From positions 27,803 through 91,802 of the forward strand of contig JAOPWC010000179.1 of assembly GCA_025965895.1 (NCBI GenBank): 64,000 bases of DNA, read 5' to 3'. A model generated the notes under the pieces. The model worked only from the letters and a program-made list of their open reading frames with translations. It ran no database searches and was not told the origin of the DNA. This document shows positions 41,523 to 48,899 of this stretch, piece by piece; position 1 is the stretch's first letter, and each line of letters begins with the position of its first letter. Source of the stretch: Mycobacterium sp. (GTDB lineage: Bacteria > Actinomycetota > Actinomycetes > Mycobacteriales > Mycobacteriaceae). Made by a program: the position numbers and the translations under genes.

Positions 41523-42987
41523 CGCCGCGGTAGAGCACGTAGGCGGCCCCGAACGCGCACGCCGTCGCCAGGATGACGTGCAGCCACGAGTACATCCCAT
41601 GTGAGCCATCGGGTTTGAAGATGACCATGATCCATGTCGAGAACCCGGCGATCGCGGCGATGGCACGCCGCGACTGGGCCAACGCCGACGTCACCGCCAG
41701 CGGCCAGGTGTAGTACCACGGCAGCGCCGCAGGCACGAACAACACGACGACGATCATCACCCAGGCGATGCCGATCAGCGCCTCACGGTCGTCGTGGCGG
41801 AAACGCCACCACAGAAGTGGCAGCGACACCGCGATGATCACGATGCCGATGATCCGCGTCACTTCCAGCACCGCATAGAAGTTCACCCCGAGGAACAGGC
41901 CGCCGAACACGTTGATCAGGTTGGCCGCGGCCGTCGGCACGGTGAGCCAGTTGATGATCTTGACCGAGCCGGCCAGCGCGGTGAGCCAGCCCAGCCCGAC
42001 ACCGGCCAGCGCGGACAACACCGCGAACACCGCGACGAAGATCAGCACCGATCCCGCAGCGGCTGTCGTGAAGGCCCGAACCGCCCGAACACAGTGCCGC
42101 TGCTGCAGTTGGCGCATCCAGACCCACACCAGAAACGGCAGCGCCAGCCCGGCGGTGGCCTTGACCGCGACGCCGACCGCGACCACCGCGATCCCGCCGA
42201 CCGGGTGACGCTGCAGCGTGAGCGCGATGCCGGCCATCATCAGGCCGACCATCAGCATCTCGTTGTGCACCCCACCCATCAGGTGGATGATCACCAGCGG
42301 GTTGAGCACGCAGATCCACAGCGCCGCCGCCCCGCTGGCACCGACGTGCCGGGCCACCCGCGGGGCGGCCCAGATCAGCAAGGCCAGTCCCGGCAGCATG
42401 CAGAGCCGCAGCAGCATCGTGCCGGCCACCACGTCGTTTCCGACCAGCCTCGTGACGAACTTCGCCACCAGGATGAACGCCGGGCCGTACGGCGCCGTGG
42501 TGATGGTCCAGATAGGGCTGACGTTGTCCAGCAAACCATTCGGATTTTCCACCGGGCCCACCAGATACGGATCGAGACCGTCGCGCAGCAAGGCGCCCTG
42601 CGCCAGATACGAATAGGTGTCGCGGGAGAACACTGGCACCGACAAGAGCAGCGGCGCCAGCCAGAAGCCGGTTGTCGCGATCATCTGGAACTCGGTGCCT
42701 CGGCCGTCGATCACCCAGCGGCCCAGCCATATCCAGGCGAGCAACATCAGGGCCACCCCGACCCACAGCGTCACCGACGACAACACCAGCCCGTGGCCGA
42801 ACCGCAGCCAGGACAGATGCAGCGATTCCAGCAGCGGGTCGTGAAGCAGGGTGCTCCCTGCGCCAAGCCCCCCACCCGTGATCAGCAGTGCGCCAACGCA
42901 ACCCAGCAGTGCGGGGCGACCGTCGCGAGAAGCGACGAAGGCCCGAAGGCGCGACACCGGGGTGGGCTCCCGAGACATCAGCGTCAT
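41443..42987 (-). CDS. mptA: Alpha-(1-6)-mannopyranosyltransferase MptA
   Basis: MptA extends the distal half of the lipomannan backbone outside the membrane, using polyprenyl-phosphate-mannose. The 514-residue GT-C protein has about a dozen helices; VPVFSRDTYSYLAQGALLRDGLDPY has the catalytic Asp motif in the first external loop, with PIWTITTAPYGPAF, MGGVHNEMLMVGL and KPDGSHGMYSW as further conserved loops. The ATG at 42987 follows GAGGAGC, 16 bases after idsA2, as in M. tuberculosis (Rv2174). The last 27 or so residues (Pro/Glu-rich) read through the end of the opposite gene. Confidence 0.94.
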   Translation of the reverse strand: MTLMSREPTPVSRLRAFVASRDGRPALLGCVGALLITGGGLGAGSTLLHDPLLESLHLSWLRFGHGLVLSSVTLWVGVALMLLAWIWLGRWVIDGRGTEFQMIATTGFWLAPLLLSVPVFSRDTYSYLAQGALLRDGLDPYLVGPVENPNGLLDNVSPIWTITTAPYGPAFILVAKFVTRLVGNDVVAGTMLLRLCMLPGLALLIWAAPRVARHVGASGAAALWICVLNPLVIIHLMGGVHNEMLMVGLMMAGIALTLQRHPVGGIAVVAVGVAVKATAGLALPFLVWVWMRQLQQRHCVRAVRAFTTAAAGSVLIFVAVFAVLSALAGVGLGWLTALAGSVKIINWLTVPTAAANLINVFGGLFLGVNFYAVLEVTRIIGIVIIAVSLPLLWWRFRHDDREALIGIAWVMIVVVLFVPAALPWYYTWPLAVTSALAQSRRAIAAIAGFSTWIMVIFKPDGSHGMYSWLHVILATACAFGAAYVLYRGVSTPSPAPGAPPHEPDESAVRRPAER

Positions 42988-43003
42988 GCTGCCGAGATGC
43001 TCC

Positions 43004-44104
43004 TCAGGCCGACCGGTTGGACGCCAATCTGGCCAGTTCGGCCAGACCGACCTTGGCCGGCTCGGCGATCGGTGCGGCGTTGAGGATGTCGATCGCGCGC
43101 CGGGTCAGCGTGTCGATCCGGGCCTCCACCGCGGCGAGCGCGCCGACGCGCGCAATCACGTCGCACAGTTCGCGCACCTGGTCGACGGACAACTCGGTGC
43201 CGACCGAGGTGCGCAGCAGTTTCGCCGCGGCCGGGTCGGCCTGTGTCGCGCGCTCGATGGACTCTGCCAGCAGCACTGTGCGCTTGCCGGAGCGCAGATC
43301 ATCACCGGACGGCTTCCCGGTGACGGCGGGGTCGCCGAACACGCCGAGCACGTCATCGCGCAGCTGGAACGCCACACCGAGGTTGGTGCCGAGTTCATGG
43401 AACGCCGCCAGCACATCGGGGCGGTCGGCCGCGGCAGCGACGCCGAACTGCAGCGGCCGCGACACCGTGTAGGACGCGGTTTTGAAGGTGTTGACGGTCA
43501 TCGCTGAGCCGATCGATTCGGCCCCGCTGGCCTCGGCGACGATGTCGAGGTACTGGCCGCCGAGCACCTCGGTGCGGATGTCGGCCCACACCCGGTGCAC
43601 ACGCCGGTGCGCGTCGGGGGGCAGGTCGGCGGTCGCGACGATGTCGTCGGCCCAGACCAGCGCCAGATCGCCCAGCAGAATGGCGGCGGACATGCCGAAC
43701 TGGCTGCCTGAGCCGCGCCAGCCGCTGCGGCGGTGGACACCTGCGAACTGCTCGTGCACGGTCGGCATCCCGCGGCGGGTCGCCGAGTTGTCGATCACGT
43801 CGTCGTGCACCAGCGCGCATGCGTGGAGCATCTCCAGGGCCGCAAACAACCGGAGCACCTCGGCATCTTCGGTATGTGTGGCGTCTGTGACGGCACGCCA
43901 GCCCCAGTAGGCGAACGCCGGGCGGAGCCGCTTGCCGCCTCGCAGCACGAAGTCTTCGAGGGCGGCGGTCAGCGCGGCGTATTCCGCGCCGATGTAGGCG
44001 GCGTCCCGCCGTCGCCCGGCCAGGTACTGGCGAAGCTGGCCGGTGACGGCGCCGGCCAGCTCCAGGGCTGACGGTGCGGCTGTTTCTGCTGTTTTTAGGC
44101 TCAG
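43004..44104 (-). CDS. idsA2: Polyprenyl diphosphate synthase, apparent CTG start
   Basis: This trans-isoprenyl diphosphate synthase joins isopentenyl diphosphate units; products feed polyprenyl-phosphate-mannose, the donor used by MptA. Conserved parts are LRGGKRLRPAF, the first aspartate-rich motif VHDDVIDNS, and the second FQLRDDVLGVFGD. The first ATG/GTG/TTG in frame is GTG 43948, which would remove about 52 residues of normal N-terminal domain (ELAGAVTGQLRQYLAGRR and onward). The frame is open to 44128. A CTG at 44104 lies six bases after GAAGGGAG, giving 366 residues against 352 in M. tuberculosis. I therefore call a CTG start. Confidence 0.85.
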   Translation of the reverse strand: MSLKTAETAAPSALELAGAVTGQLRQYLAGRRRDAAYIGAEYAALTAALEDFVLRGGKRLRPAFAYWGWRAVTDATHTEDAEVLRLFAALEMLHACALVHDDVIDNSATRRGMPTVHEQFAGVHRRSGWRGSGSQFGMSAAILLGDLALVWADDIVATADLPPDAHRRVHRVWADIRTEVLGGQYLDIVAEASGAESIGSAMTVNTFKTASYTVSRPLQFGVAAAADRPDVLAAFHELGTNLGVAFQLRDDVLGVFGDPAVTGKPSGDDLRSGKRTVLLAESIERATQADPAAAKLLRTSVGTELSVDQVRELCDVIARVGALAAVEARIDTLTRRAIDILNAAPIAEPAKVGLAELARLASNRSA

Positions 44105-44119
44105 CGTGCGCTCCCTTCT

Positions 44120-44144
44120 TGTCTGTCATGCCTGTCTGTCATGC
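44120..44144. repeat. Tandem direct repeat upstream of idsA2
   Basis: TGTCTGTCATGC occurs twice with one base between (44120-44131 and 44133-44144), just ahead of the idsA2 ribosome-binding site when read on the minus strand. It may be a regulator-binding site or a slippage duplication. Confidence 0.75.
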
Positions 44145-44220
44145 GTGTACGCGGCGCCCCCGAGTGCATTCAGGGTAAAGCGAAACGGCAAATCTGTGCA
44201 GTTGGGCTGCGGAAATTGGT

Positions 44221-44251
44221 TTGACAGGCTTACTTTCCCGGACCTTATGCT
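44221..44251 (+). promoter_or_regulatory. Strong leaderless promoter for the MetF-like gene
   Basis: A perfect TTGACA (44221-44226) and TATGCT (44246-44251) are separated by 19 bases; six bases later comes the GTG at 44258. This is the only promoter in the window with both hexamers this close to consensus. Confidence 0.65.
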
Positions 44252-44257
44252 GGCATC

Positions 44258-45202
44258 GTGACGCTGCCGGACCGGCCTGAGAGCAATACCCCTTCGGTGG
44301 TGAGCCGACTCGCCGAGGTCGGCGAGGACCGGGTGCCGTTTTCGGTCGAGTTCTATCCTCCGCGCGACGATGCCGCCGAGGCGCGGCTGTGGCGGGCTGC
44401 GCGGGTGTTCGAGCCGCTGCGGCCGGTGTTCGTGTCCTGCACTTACGGTGCCGGCGGTTCCACCCGTGACCGGACGGTGCGGGTCGTTCGTGAACTGGCC
44501 AGCGACACCACGCTGTTGCCGGTCGCGCACATGACCGCGGTCGGGCACAGCGTGGGCGAGCTGCGGGCGCTGGTCGGTGCGTTCGCGGACTGCGGGATCA
44601 CCAACATGCTGGTGCTGCGCGGGGATCCGCAGGGCGGCGTGCACAACGAGTGGATCAAGCATCCCGAAGGGTTGGAATATGCCGTCGAGCTGGTCCGGTT
44701 GATCCGCAGCCTGGGCAACTTCCACGTCGGGGTGGCGTCCTTTCCCGAGGGCCATCCGCGGGCGCTGGACCTCGAGCACGACACCGCGAACCTGATTGCC
44801 AAACTTCGGGCGGGCGCCGAGTACTCGATCACGCAGATGTTCTTCGACGTCGACGACTACCTGCGGCTGCGCGACCGGGTAGAAGCCGCCGACCCCGAGC
44901 TGGGCTCACGGCCGATCATCCCGGGCATCATGCCGATCACCTCATTGCGCACCGTGCGGCGCCAGGTCGAGCTGTCCGGCTCCCAGATCCCTGCCCCTCT
45001 GCTGGAGCGGCTCACCGAAGCGGCCGGCACAGGTCCGGACGAGAACCGCGACGAGGTCCGCCGAATCGGCATCGAGCTGGCCACCGAGATGAGCGTGCGA
45101 CTGCTTGCCGAGGGCGTGCCGTGCCTGCATTTCTGCACACTGAACTTCGCAAAGGCGACGACCGAGGTGTTGTCGAACCTCGGGGCTACCGTTCCCGCGT
45201 GA
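44258..45202 (+). CDS. metF: Methylenetetrahydrofolate reductase-like protein
   Basis: The 314-residue TIM-barrel protein has MTHFR hallmarks: FSVEFYPPRDD near the start, VSCTYGAGGSTRDRT, LPVAHMTAVGHS, NMLVLRGDPQGG, VGVASFPEGHP, FFDVDDYL and PIIPGIMPITS. Mycobacterial members of this branch (Rv2172c and the enzyme of M. hassiacum) have been described as working without bound flavin, reducing methylene-THF directly with NADH. If true here, it supplies methyl-THF for methionine synthesis. The GTG start follows a strong promoter. The 3' end overlaps lppM by 17 bases. Confidence 0.88.
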   Translation: MTLPDRPESNTPSVVSRLAEVGEDRVPFSVEFYPPRDDAAEARLWRAARVFEPLRPVFVSCTYGAGGSTRDRTVRVVRELASDTTLLPVAHMTAVGHSVGELRALVGAFADCGITNMLVLRGDPQGGVHNEWIKHPEGLEYAVELVRLIRSLGNFHVGVASFPEGHPRALDLEHDTANLIAKLRAGAEYSITQMFFDVDDYLRLRDRVEAADPELGSRPIIPGIMPITSLRTVRRQVELSGSQIPAPLLERLTEAAGTGPDENRDEVRRIGIELATEMSVRLLAEGVPCLHFCTLNFAKATTEVLSNLGATVPA

Positions 45203-45884
45203 GGCTTTGCTGGTCGTGCGGCTCGGCGAACCGGGGCGAGCGGTCGCGACTGAGCCAGGCCAGCACCCCGATCACCGCGGCCACCACGAACGACGCGAGG
45301 GCCAGCCAGGTCGCGGCGCCGGTGAACGAGCGCTGGCTGGGGTCGGTGTAGCGGGCCTGGGCGCTCATCGTGCTCACCACTCCGGGTTTCAGCTTCCACT
45401 CGACGACCTGGGTGTCGATCTGGCTGCCGTTGGTGGACGTGACTTCACCGGGAAACGAAACGGACAGCGACACGTCGGCGCTGGGATCGGTCAGCGACGT
45501 GAGATCGGCACGGCCCTCGAGGATCACCTGGTTTCCGGCACGGCGCAGCGACAGGTCGACGCCGGCCGCGTCGTGGTTCATGTTGGCCAGTTGCGGCAGC
45601 TCGGCGAACGTCAGGTCGGAGAACACCGCCGACGACCCGACATAACCGTCCTTCGAGTAGTCGGAGATCGCTACGTTCTGGCTGAACGGCAGATTGCCGC
45701 TGTTGAACTGCGGGCCTTTGTCATCGGGGTTGCGCGGCTTGGCCGCGGCGGTCACCTGGCCGGACACCAGGTCGTCGGGCGAGATGGTGATCGAGGCGCG
45801 GACCCGCACGCAGCCGGCAGCCAGCGGCGCGAGCAGGATTAGCAAGAGCAGCACTAGCGCTTTGCGTGACCGGGGCGTGCGCAC
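45186..45884 (-). CDS. lppM: Lipoprotein LppM
   Basis: The 232-residue protein has a lipoprotein signal (RKALVLLLLILLAPLAAGC, Cys25 lipobox), a beta-rich domain (about residues 26-185), and a C-terminal membrane helix (TWLALASFVVAAVIGVLAWL) followed by a short basic tail. This domain order equals M. tuberculosis LppM, which has a lipid-binding fold and affects phagosome maturation in pathogens; the ancestral role in a non-pathogen is unknown. The GTG start has no clear ribosome-binding site. The GNAT gene lies 46 bases upstream on the same strand. Confidence 0.92.
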   Translation of the reverse strand: MRTPRSRKALVLLLLILLAPLAAGCVRVRASITISPDDLVSGQVTAAAKPRNPDDKGPQFNSGNLPFSQNVAISDYSKDGYVGSSAVFSDLTFAELPQLANMNHDAAGVDLSLRRAGNQVILEGRADLTSLTDPSADVSLSVSFPGEVTSTNGSQIDTQVVEWKLKPGVVSTMSAQARYTDPSQRSFTGAATWLALASFVVAAVIGVLAWLSRDRSPRFAEPHDQQSLTRER

Positions 45885-45930
45885 GGGGTCATCGTGCCAG
45901 ACGCGGCGCGCGACCGGGACCCGAGCTCAG

Positions 45931-46530
45931 TTACAGCGGTAGCGGGCGCCCCAGGATCGCGAATGCGCGCGGGTCGCCGGCGAAGTGGTGGCCTCGAATG
46001 ATGTCAATGAAGCCCAACCGCCGGTACAGCCGCCACGCCCGGTTGTCCTCGTCGCGGATCTCCGGTGTCGACAGCAGGACATTGCGCTCGTCGCGGGCCG
46101 CCAGCAACCGCCGCACCAGTGCCTCGCCCAGGCCCCGGCCCTGAGCTCGCGGGTGGATGTGCACCTCGGTCAGCTCGAAGTAACTACCGATCAGCGCGGC
46201 GATCTCAATCTGCTTCAACCCAGCCCGGCGCATGCCCGCGACCACCTGCTGCTGCCACCACTGATCAGGGGCGCCGCAATAGCCATAAGCCACGCCGAGC
46301 AGCGGGGCACCGGTCGGGACCTCGACCGGTGGCCGGCCGTCTTCGGGGGCCCCAGCCTCGACGACAGCCACCGCCCGCCAGCCCTTGCGCCGGCTGTGCT
46401 CCATCCACATCGACGCGCGCTGGTCTTCGGTGCCGCGTGGATATCGCATCGCGTCGACGTAGATCGCCAACGCCTCACCGAGCCGATGATGCATGTCGCG
46501 GGGCGACAGATCGATCAGAAATGTCGCCAA
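45931..46530 (-). CDS. GNAT-family acetyltransferase (Rv2170-like)
   Basis: The 199-residue protein has the GNAT core: LTEVHIHPRAQGRGLGEALVRRLL contains the acetyl-CoA pyrophosphate loop QGRGLG, and NRAWRLYRRLGFIDI is motif B. The N-terminal part (MATFLIDLSPRDMHHRLGEAL) is specific to the mycobacterial group. The M. tuberculosis homologue Rv2170 has been reported to acetylate isocitrate dehydrogenase and isoniazid; the substrate here is not evident. I chose the TTG at 46530, preceded by AAGGAG and matching the M. tuberculosis N terminus; a TTG at 46566 is also in frame. Confidence 0.88.
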   Translation of the reverse strand: MATFLIDLSPRDMHHRLGEALAIYVDAMRYPRGTEDQRASMWMEHSRRKGWRAVAVVEAGAPEDGRPPVEVPTGAPLLGVAYGYCGAPDQWWQQQVVAGMRRAGLKQIEIAALIGSYFELTEVHIHPRAQGRGLGEALVRRLLAARDERNVLLSTPEIRDEDNRAWRLYRRLGFIDIIRGHHFAGDPRAFAILGRPLPL

Positions 46531-46616
46531 ATCGGCTGCCTCTCCTTGACGCGTGTTTCCGGTCAATGGCCATTATCGCGTCGTCGGGCCGCCGATAGCC
46601 GCGTGCGGACGGGGGA

Positions 46617-46622
46617 TAGAAT
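46617..46622 (+). promoter_or_regulatory. -10 element upstream of the DUF3040 gene
   Basis: TAGAAT is followed after six bases by GTG AAC TAG (46629-46637), a two-codon leaderless frame. Transcription from here would give a leader of about 124 bases. A second TANNNT match, TATCAT, is at 46662-46667. Confidence 0.4.
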
Positions 46623-46752
46623 CTGCCGGTGAACTAGGTGGTACGGCGCGGATTGTGCTCGTATCATGACTGTCAGGCGCCCCGGAATTGGGGGGTGACC
46701 ACACCCACGAGATTCGTCAGAATCTCACCCCGCGGCGGCAAGGAGGGACGCG

Positions 46753-47148
46753 ATGCCACTCTCCGATCATGAGCAGCGCATGCTCGACCAGATCGAGAGC
46801 GCGCTGTATGCCGAGGATCCCAAGTTCGCCTCCAGTGTTCGCGGGGGCGGCCTGCGCGCGCCGACGACGCGCCGCCGGATCCAGGGTGCCGCACTGTTCG
46901 TGATCGGTCTGGCGATGTTGGTGTCCGGCGTGGCGTTCAAGGCCACGATGATCGGAAACTTTCCGATCCTCTCGGTCTTCGGCTTTCTGGTGATGTTCGG
47001 CGGCGTGGTTTTCGCCATCACAGGACCGCGACTGTCCAAGGGGGCGGAGCGGTCGATGCCGGGTTCGCGCCAGCGCCGTGGCAAGGGTTCCGGCGGCTCG
47101 TTCACCAGCCGTATGGAAGACCGTTTCCGTCGCCGCTTCGACGACTAG
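46753..47148 (+). CDS. DUF3040 membrane protein
   Basis: The 131-residue protein begins with MPLSDHEQRMLDQIESALYAEDPKFAS, the signature of DUF3040, followed by two membrane helices (about residues 44-62 and 70-90) and an Arg/Gly/Ser-rich cytosolic tail. It is widespread in actinobacteria just upstream of mraZ (Rv2169c in M. tuberculosis). Its role is unknown; the location suggests an envelope or division link, but a strong terminator separates it from mraZ. The ATG follows AAGGAGGG. Confidence 0.9.
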   Translation: MPLSDHEQRMLDQIESALYAEDPKFASSVRGGGLRAPTTRRRIQGAALFVIGLAMLVSGVAFKATMIGNFPILSVFGFLVMFGGVVFAITGPRLSKGAERSMPGSRQRRGKGSGGSFTSRMEDRFRRRFDD

Positions 47149-47164
47149 CGCATCGGCTGATCTG

Positions 47165-47197
47165 ACGGGGTAGCCCACCGGGGCTGCCCCGTTTTTT
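47165..47197 (+). terminator. Intrinsic terminator before mraZ
   Basis: A 12-bp stem (ACGGGGTAGCCC with GGGCTGCCCCGT, one G-U pair) with a four-base loop is followed by TTTTTT. It starts 16 bases after the DUF3040 stop and isolates the dcw cluster from upstream transcription. It is the only clear T-run terminator in the window. Confidence 0.88.
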
Positions 47198-47252
47198 GTG
47201 CCTGCCTGCCTCCCGACGGGGCGCGAGGTGGTGGACACGGCCTATCTGTTGG

Positions 47253-47258
47253 TACCCT
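47253..47258 (+). promoter_or_regulatory. -10 element of the mraZ promoter
   Basis: TACCCT fits TANNNT and would begin transcription near 47265, directly upstream of the MraZ-type repeats. The leader to mraZ would be about 80 bases. Confidence 0.4.
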
Positions 47259-47269
47259 TTGGAGGCAAG

Positions 47270-47294
47270 GTGGGGGATTGTGGGGTAAAGTGGC
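47270..47294 (+). promoter_or_regulatory. MraZ-type operator: three GTGG repeats at 10-bp spacing
   Basis: GTGGG, GTGGG and GTGGC start at 47270, 47280 and 47290, each separated by five bases. MraZ in other bacteria binds such TGGG-type direct repeats with one-turn spacing ahead of its own gene. The repeats lie just after the -10 element, where binding would block transcription. Confidence 0.65.
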
Positions 47295-47344
47295 GGACAT
47301 CGGGGCGCGGGGGGCTCTCCGAGGGTGTGGTAGGAGGTCGCGGG

Positions 47345-47776
47345 ATGTTCCTCGGCACCTACATGCCCAGGCTCGACGACAAAGGGCGGCTCACGCTGCC
47401 CGCAAAGTTCCGGGACGCACTTGCAGGAGGGTTGATGGTCACCAAGAGCCAGGACCACAGCCTCGCCGTCTATCCGCGCACCGAGTTCGAGCAGCTGGCG
47501 CGGCGTGCCGCGAGCGCGTCGCGCAGCAACCCGGAGGCCCGCGCCTTCCTGCGCAATCTGGCGGCTGCCACCGACGAACAACACCCTGATGGCCAGGGCC
47601 GGATCACCCTGTCAGCCGATCACCGCCGCTACGCCAACCTGTCGAAGGAGTGCGTGGTGATCGGATCGGTTGACTACCTGGAGATCTGGGATGCGCAGGC
47701 CTGGCAGGAGTACCAGCAGGCCCACGAAGAGGACTTCTCCGCGGCCAGCGATGAAACACTGCGCGACATCATTTGA
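47345..47776 (+). CDS. mraZ: MraZ, transcriptional repressor of the dcw cluster
   Basis: The 143-residue protein (same length as in M. tuberculosis) is two AbrB/SpoVT-type swapped-hairpin domains: MFLGTYMPRLDDKGRLTLPAKFRDAL near the start and DGQGRITLSADHRRYANL in the second half, each with the DxKGR-type DNA-binding loop. MraZ forms a ring-shaped oligomer that binds direct repeats ahead of its own gene. The ATG follows GGAGGTCGCGGG and three matching repeats occur 51-75 bases upstream, so autoregulation is likely. Confidence 0.95.
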   Translation: MFLGTYMPRLDDKGRLTLPAKFRDALAGGLMVTKSQDHSLAVYPRTEFEQLARRAASASRSNPEARAFLRNLAAATDEQHPDGQGRITLSADHRRYANLSKECVVIGSVDYLEIWDAQAWQEYQQAHEEDFSAASDETLRDII

Positions 47777-47906
47777 CCGGCGTGCCCGTGCATCGCGGCC
47801 TCTGCCCGATCCGACCCTGGCGTACTTCCCCAACGCCAGGTGCGGGAAATCGGACAGGGACCCCGGTGTACGGGCGGCCCGCCGAATTCGCTCCGGAGGT
47901 GCGGCG

Positions 47907-48899
47907 GTGGCTGACGACGCGCGCGATTTCGGCCACGTCCCCGTTCTGCTTGACCGGTGCGTGGTTCTGCTGACCCCCGCGCTCACCCGGCGCAGCGGTG
48001 ACGGCGCGGGCGCTGTCGTGGTGGACGCGACGCTCGGCGCGGGTGGGCACGCCGAGAGGCTCCTGGCCGAACTGCCCGGGTTGCGTGTGATCGGCATGGA
48101 CCGTGACCGCGACGCGCTGCGGACCGCGGGGGAGCGGCTGTCGCCATTCGGGGACCGTGCAGTGGTGGTGAAGACGCGCTTCGACCGGATAGCGGAGGCC
48201 CTGGGGCAATGCGGATACGACGCGACCGGATCCGTCGATGGCGTGCTGTTCGACCTCGGAGTGTCATCGATGCAGCTGGATCGGCCCGAGCGCGGCTTCT
48301 CCTACGCAACCGATGCGCCGCTGGACATGAGGATGGACTCTGACGCGACGGTGACCGCGGCCGACATCGTGAACACCTACGACGAGGCGGCACTCACCGA
48401 CATCCTGCGGCGGTTCGGTGAAGAGCGCTTCGCGCGTCGCATCGCCGCCCAGGTGGTGCGGCGTCGCGCGAGAAAGCCGTTCAGCCGCACTGGAGAACTC
48501 GTGGAGCTGCTGTACGAGACGATTCCGGCGCCGGCCCGGCGCAGTGGAGGCCACCCGGCCAAGCGGACGTTCCAGGCTCTGCGCATCGCCGTCAACAGCG
48601 AACTCGACTCGCTGCGGGCCGCGCTGCCGGCCGCGATGGCCGCGCTCGTACCGGGCGGCCGGATCGTCGTGATGGCCTACCAGTCACTGGAAGACCGGAT
48701 CGTGAAGAACCAGTTCGCGTCCGCGGTGGCATCGCGGACGCCGCCCGGCCTCCCGGTCGAACTGCCAGGCCATGAACCGGAGTTCGTCGCGCTCACCCGC
48801 GGCGCTGAGCAGGCCGGTCCCGACGAGGTGCGGCACAACCCACGCAGTGCAGCGGTACGGCTGCGGGCGGTGGAAAAGGTTGCCAGGGAGGGTGATTGA
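47907..48899 (+). CDS. rsmH: 16S rRNA (cytosine1402-N4)-methyltransferase
   Basis: RsmH (MraW) methylates C1402 in the ribosomal P site using S-adenosylmethionine. The 330-residue protein has FGHVPVLLDRCVVLL, the SAM loop DATLGAGGHAERLL, MDRDRDAL, LFDLGVSSMQLD, RGFSYATDAPLDMRMD and HPAKRTFQALRIAVN, all diagnostic. I chose GTG 47907 because GGAGGT lies eight bases upstream. The frame is open back through the end of mraZ, and the translated stretch just upstream (LAYFPNAR) resembles the N-terminal extension annotated for M. tuberculosis RsmH, but no ATG/GTG/TTG exists between 47751 and 47907. The stop overlaps the next start by one base. Confidence 0.92.
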   Translation: MADDARDFGHVPVLLDRCVVLLTPALTRRSGDGAGAVVVDATLGAGGHAERLLAELPGLRVIGMDRDRDALRTAGERLSPFGDRAVVVKTRFDRIAEALGQCGYDATGSVDGVLFDLGVSSMQLDRPERGFSYATDAPLDMRMDSDATVTAADIVNTYDEAALTDILRRFGEERFARRIAAQVVRRRARKPFSRTGELVELLYETIPAPARRSGGHPAKRTFQALRIAVNSELDSLRAALPAAMAALVPGGRIVVMAYQSLEDRIVKNQFASAVASRTPPGLPVELPGHEPEFVALTRGAEQAGPDEVRHNPRSAAVRLRAVEKVAREGD

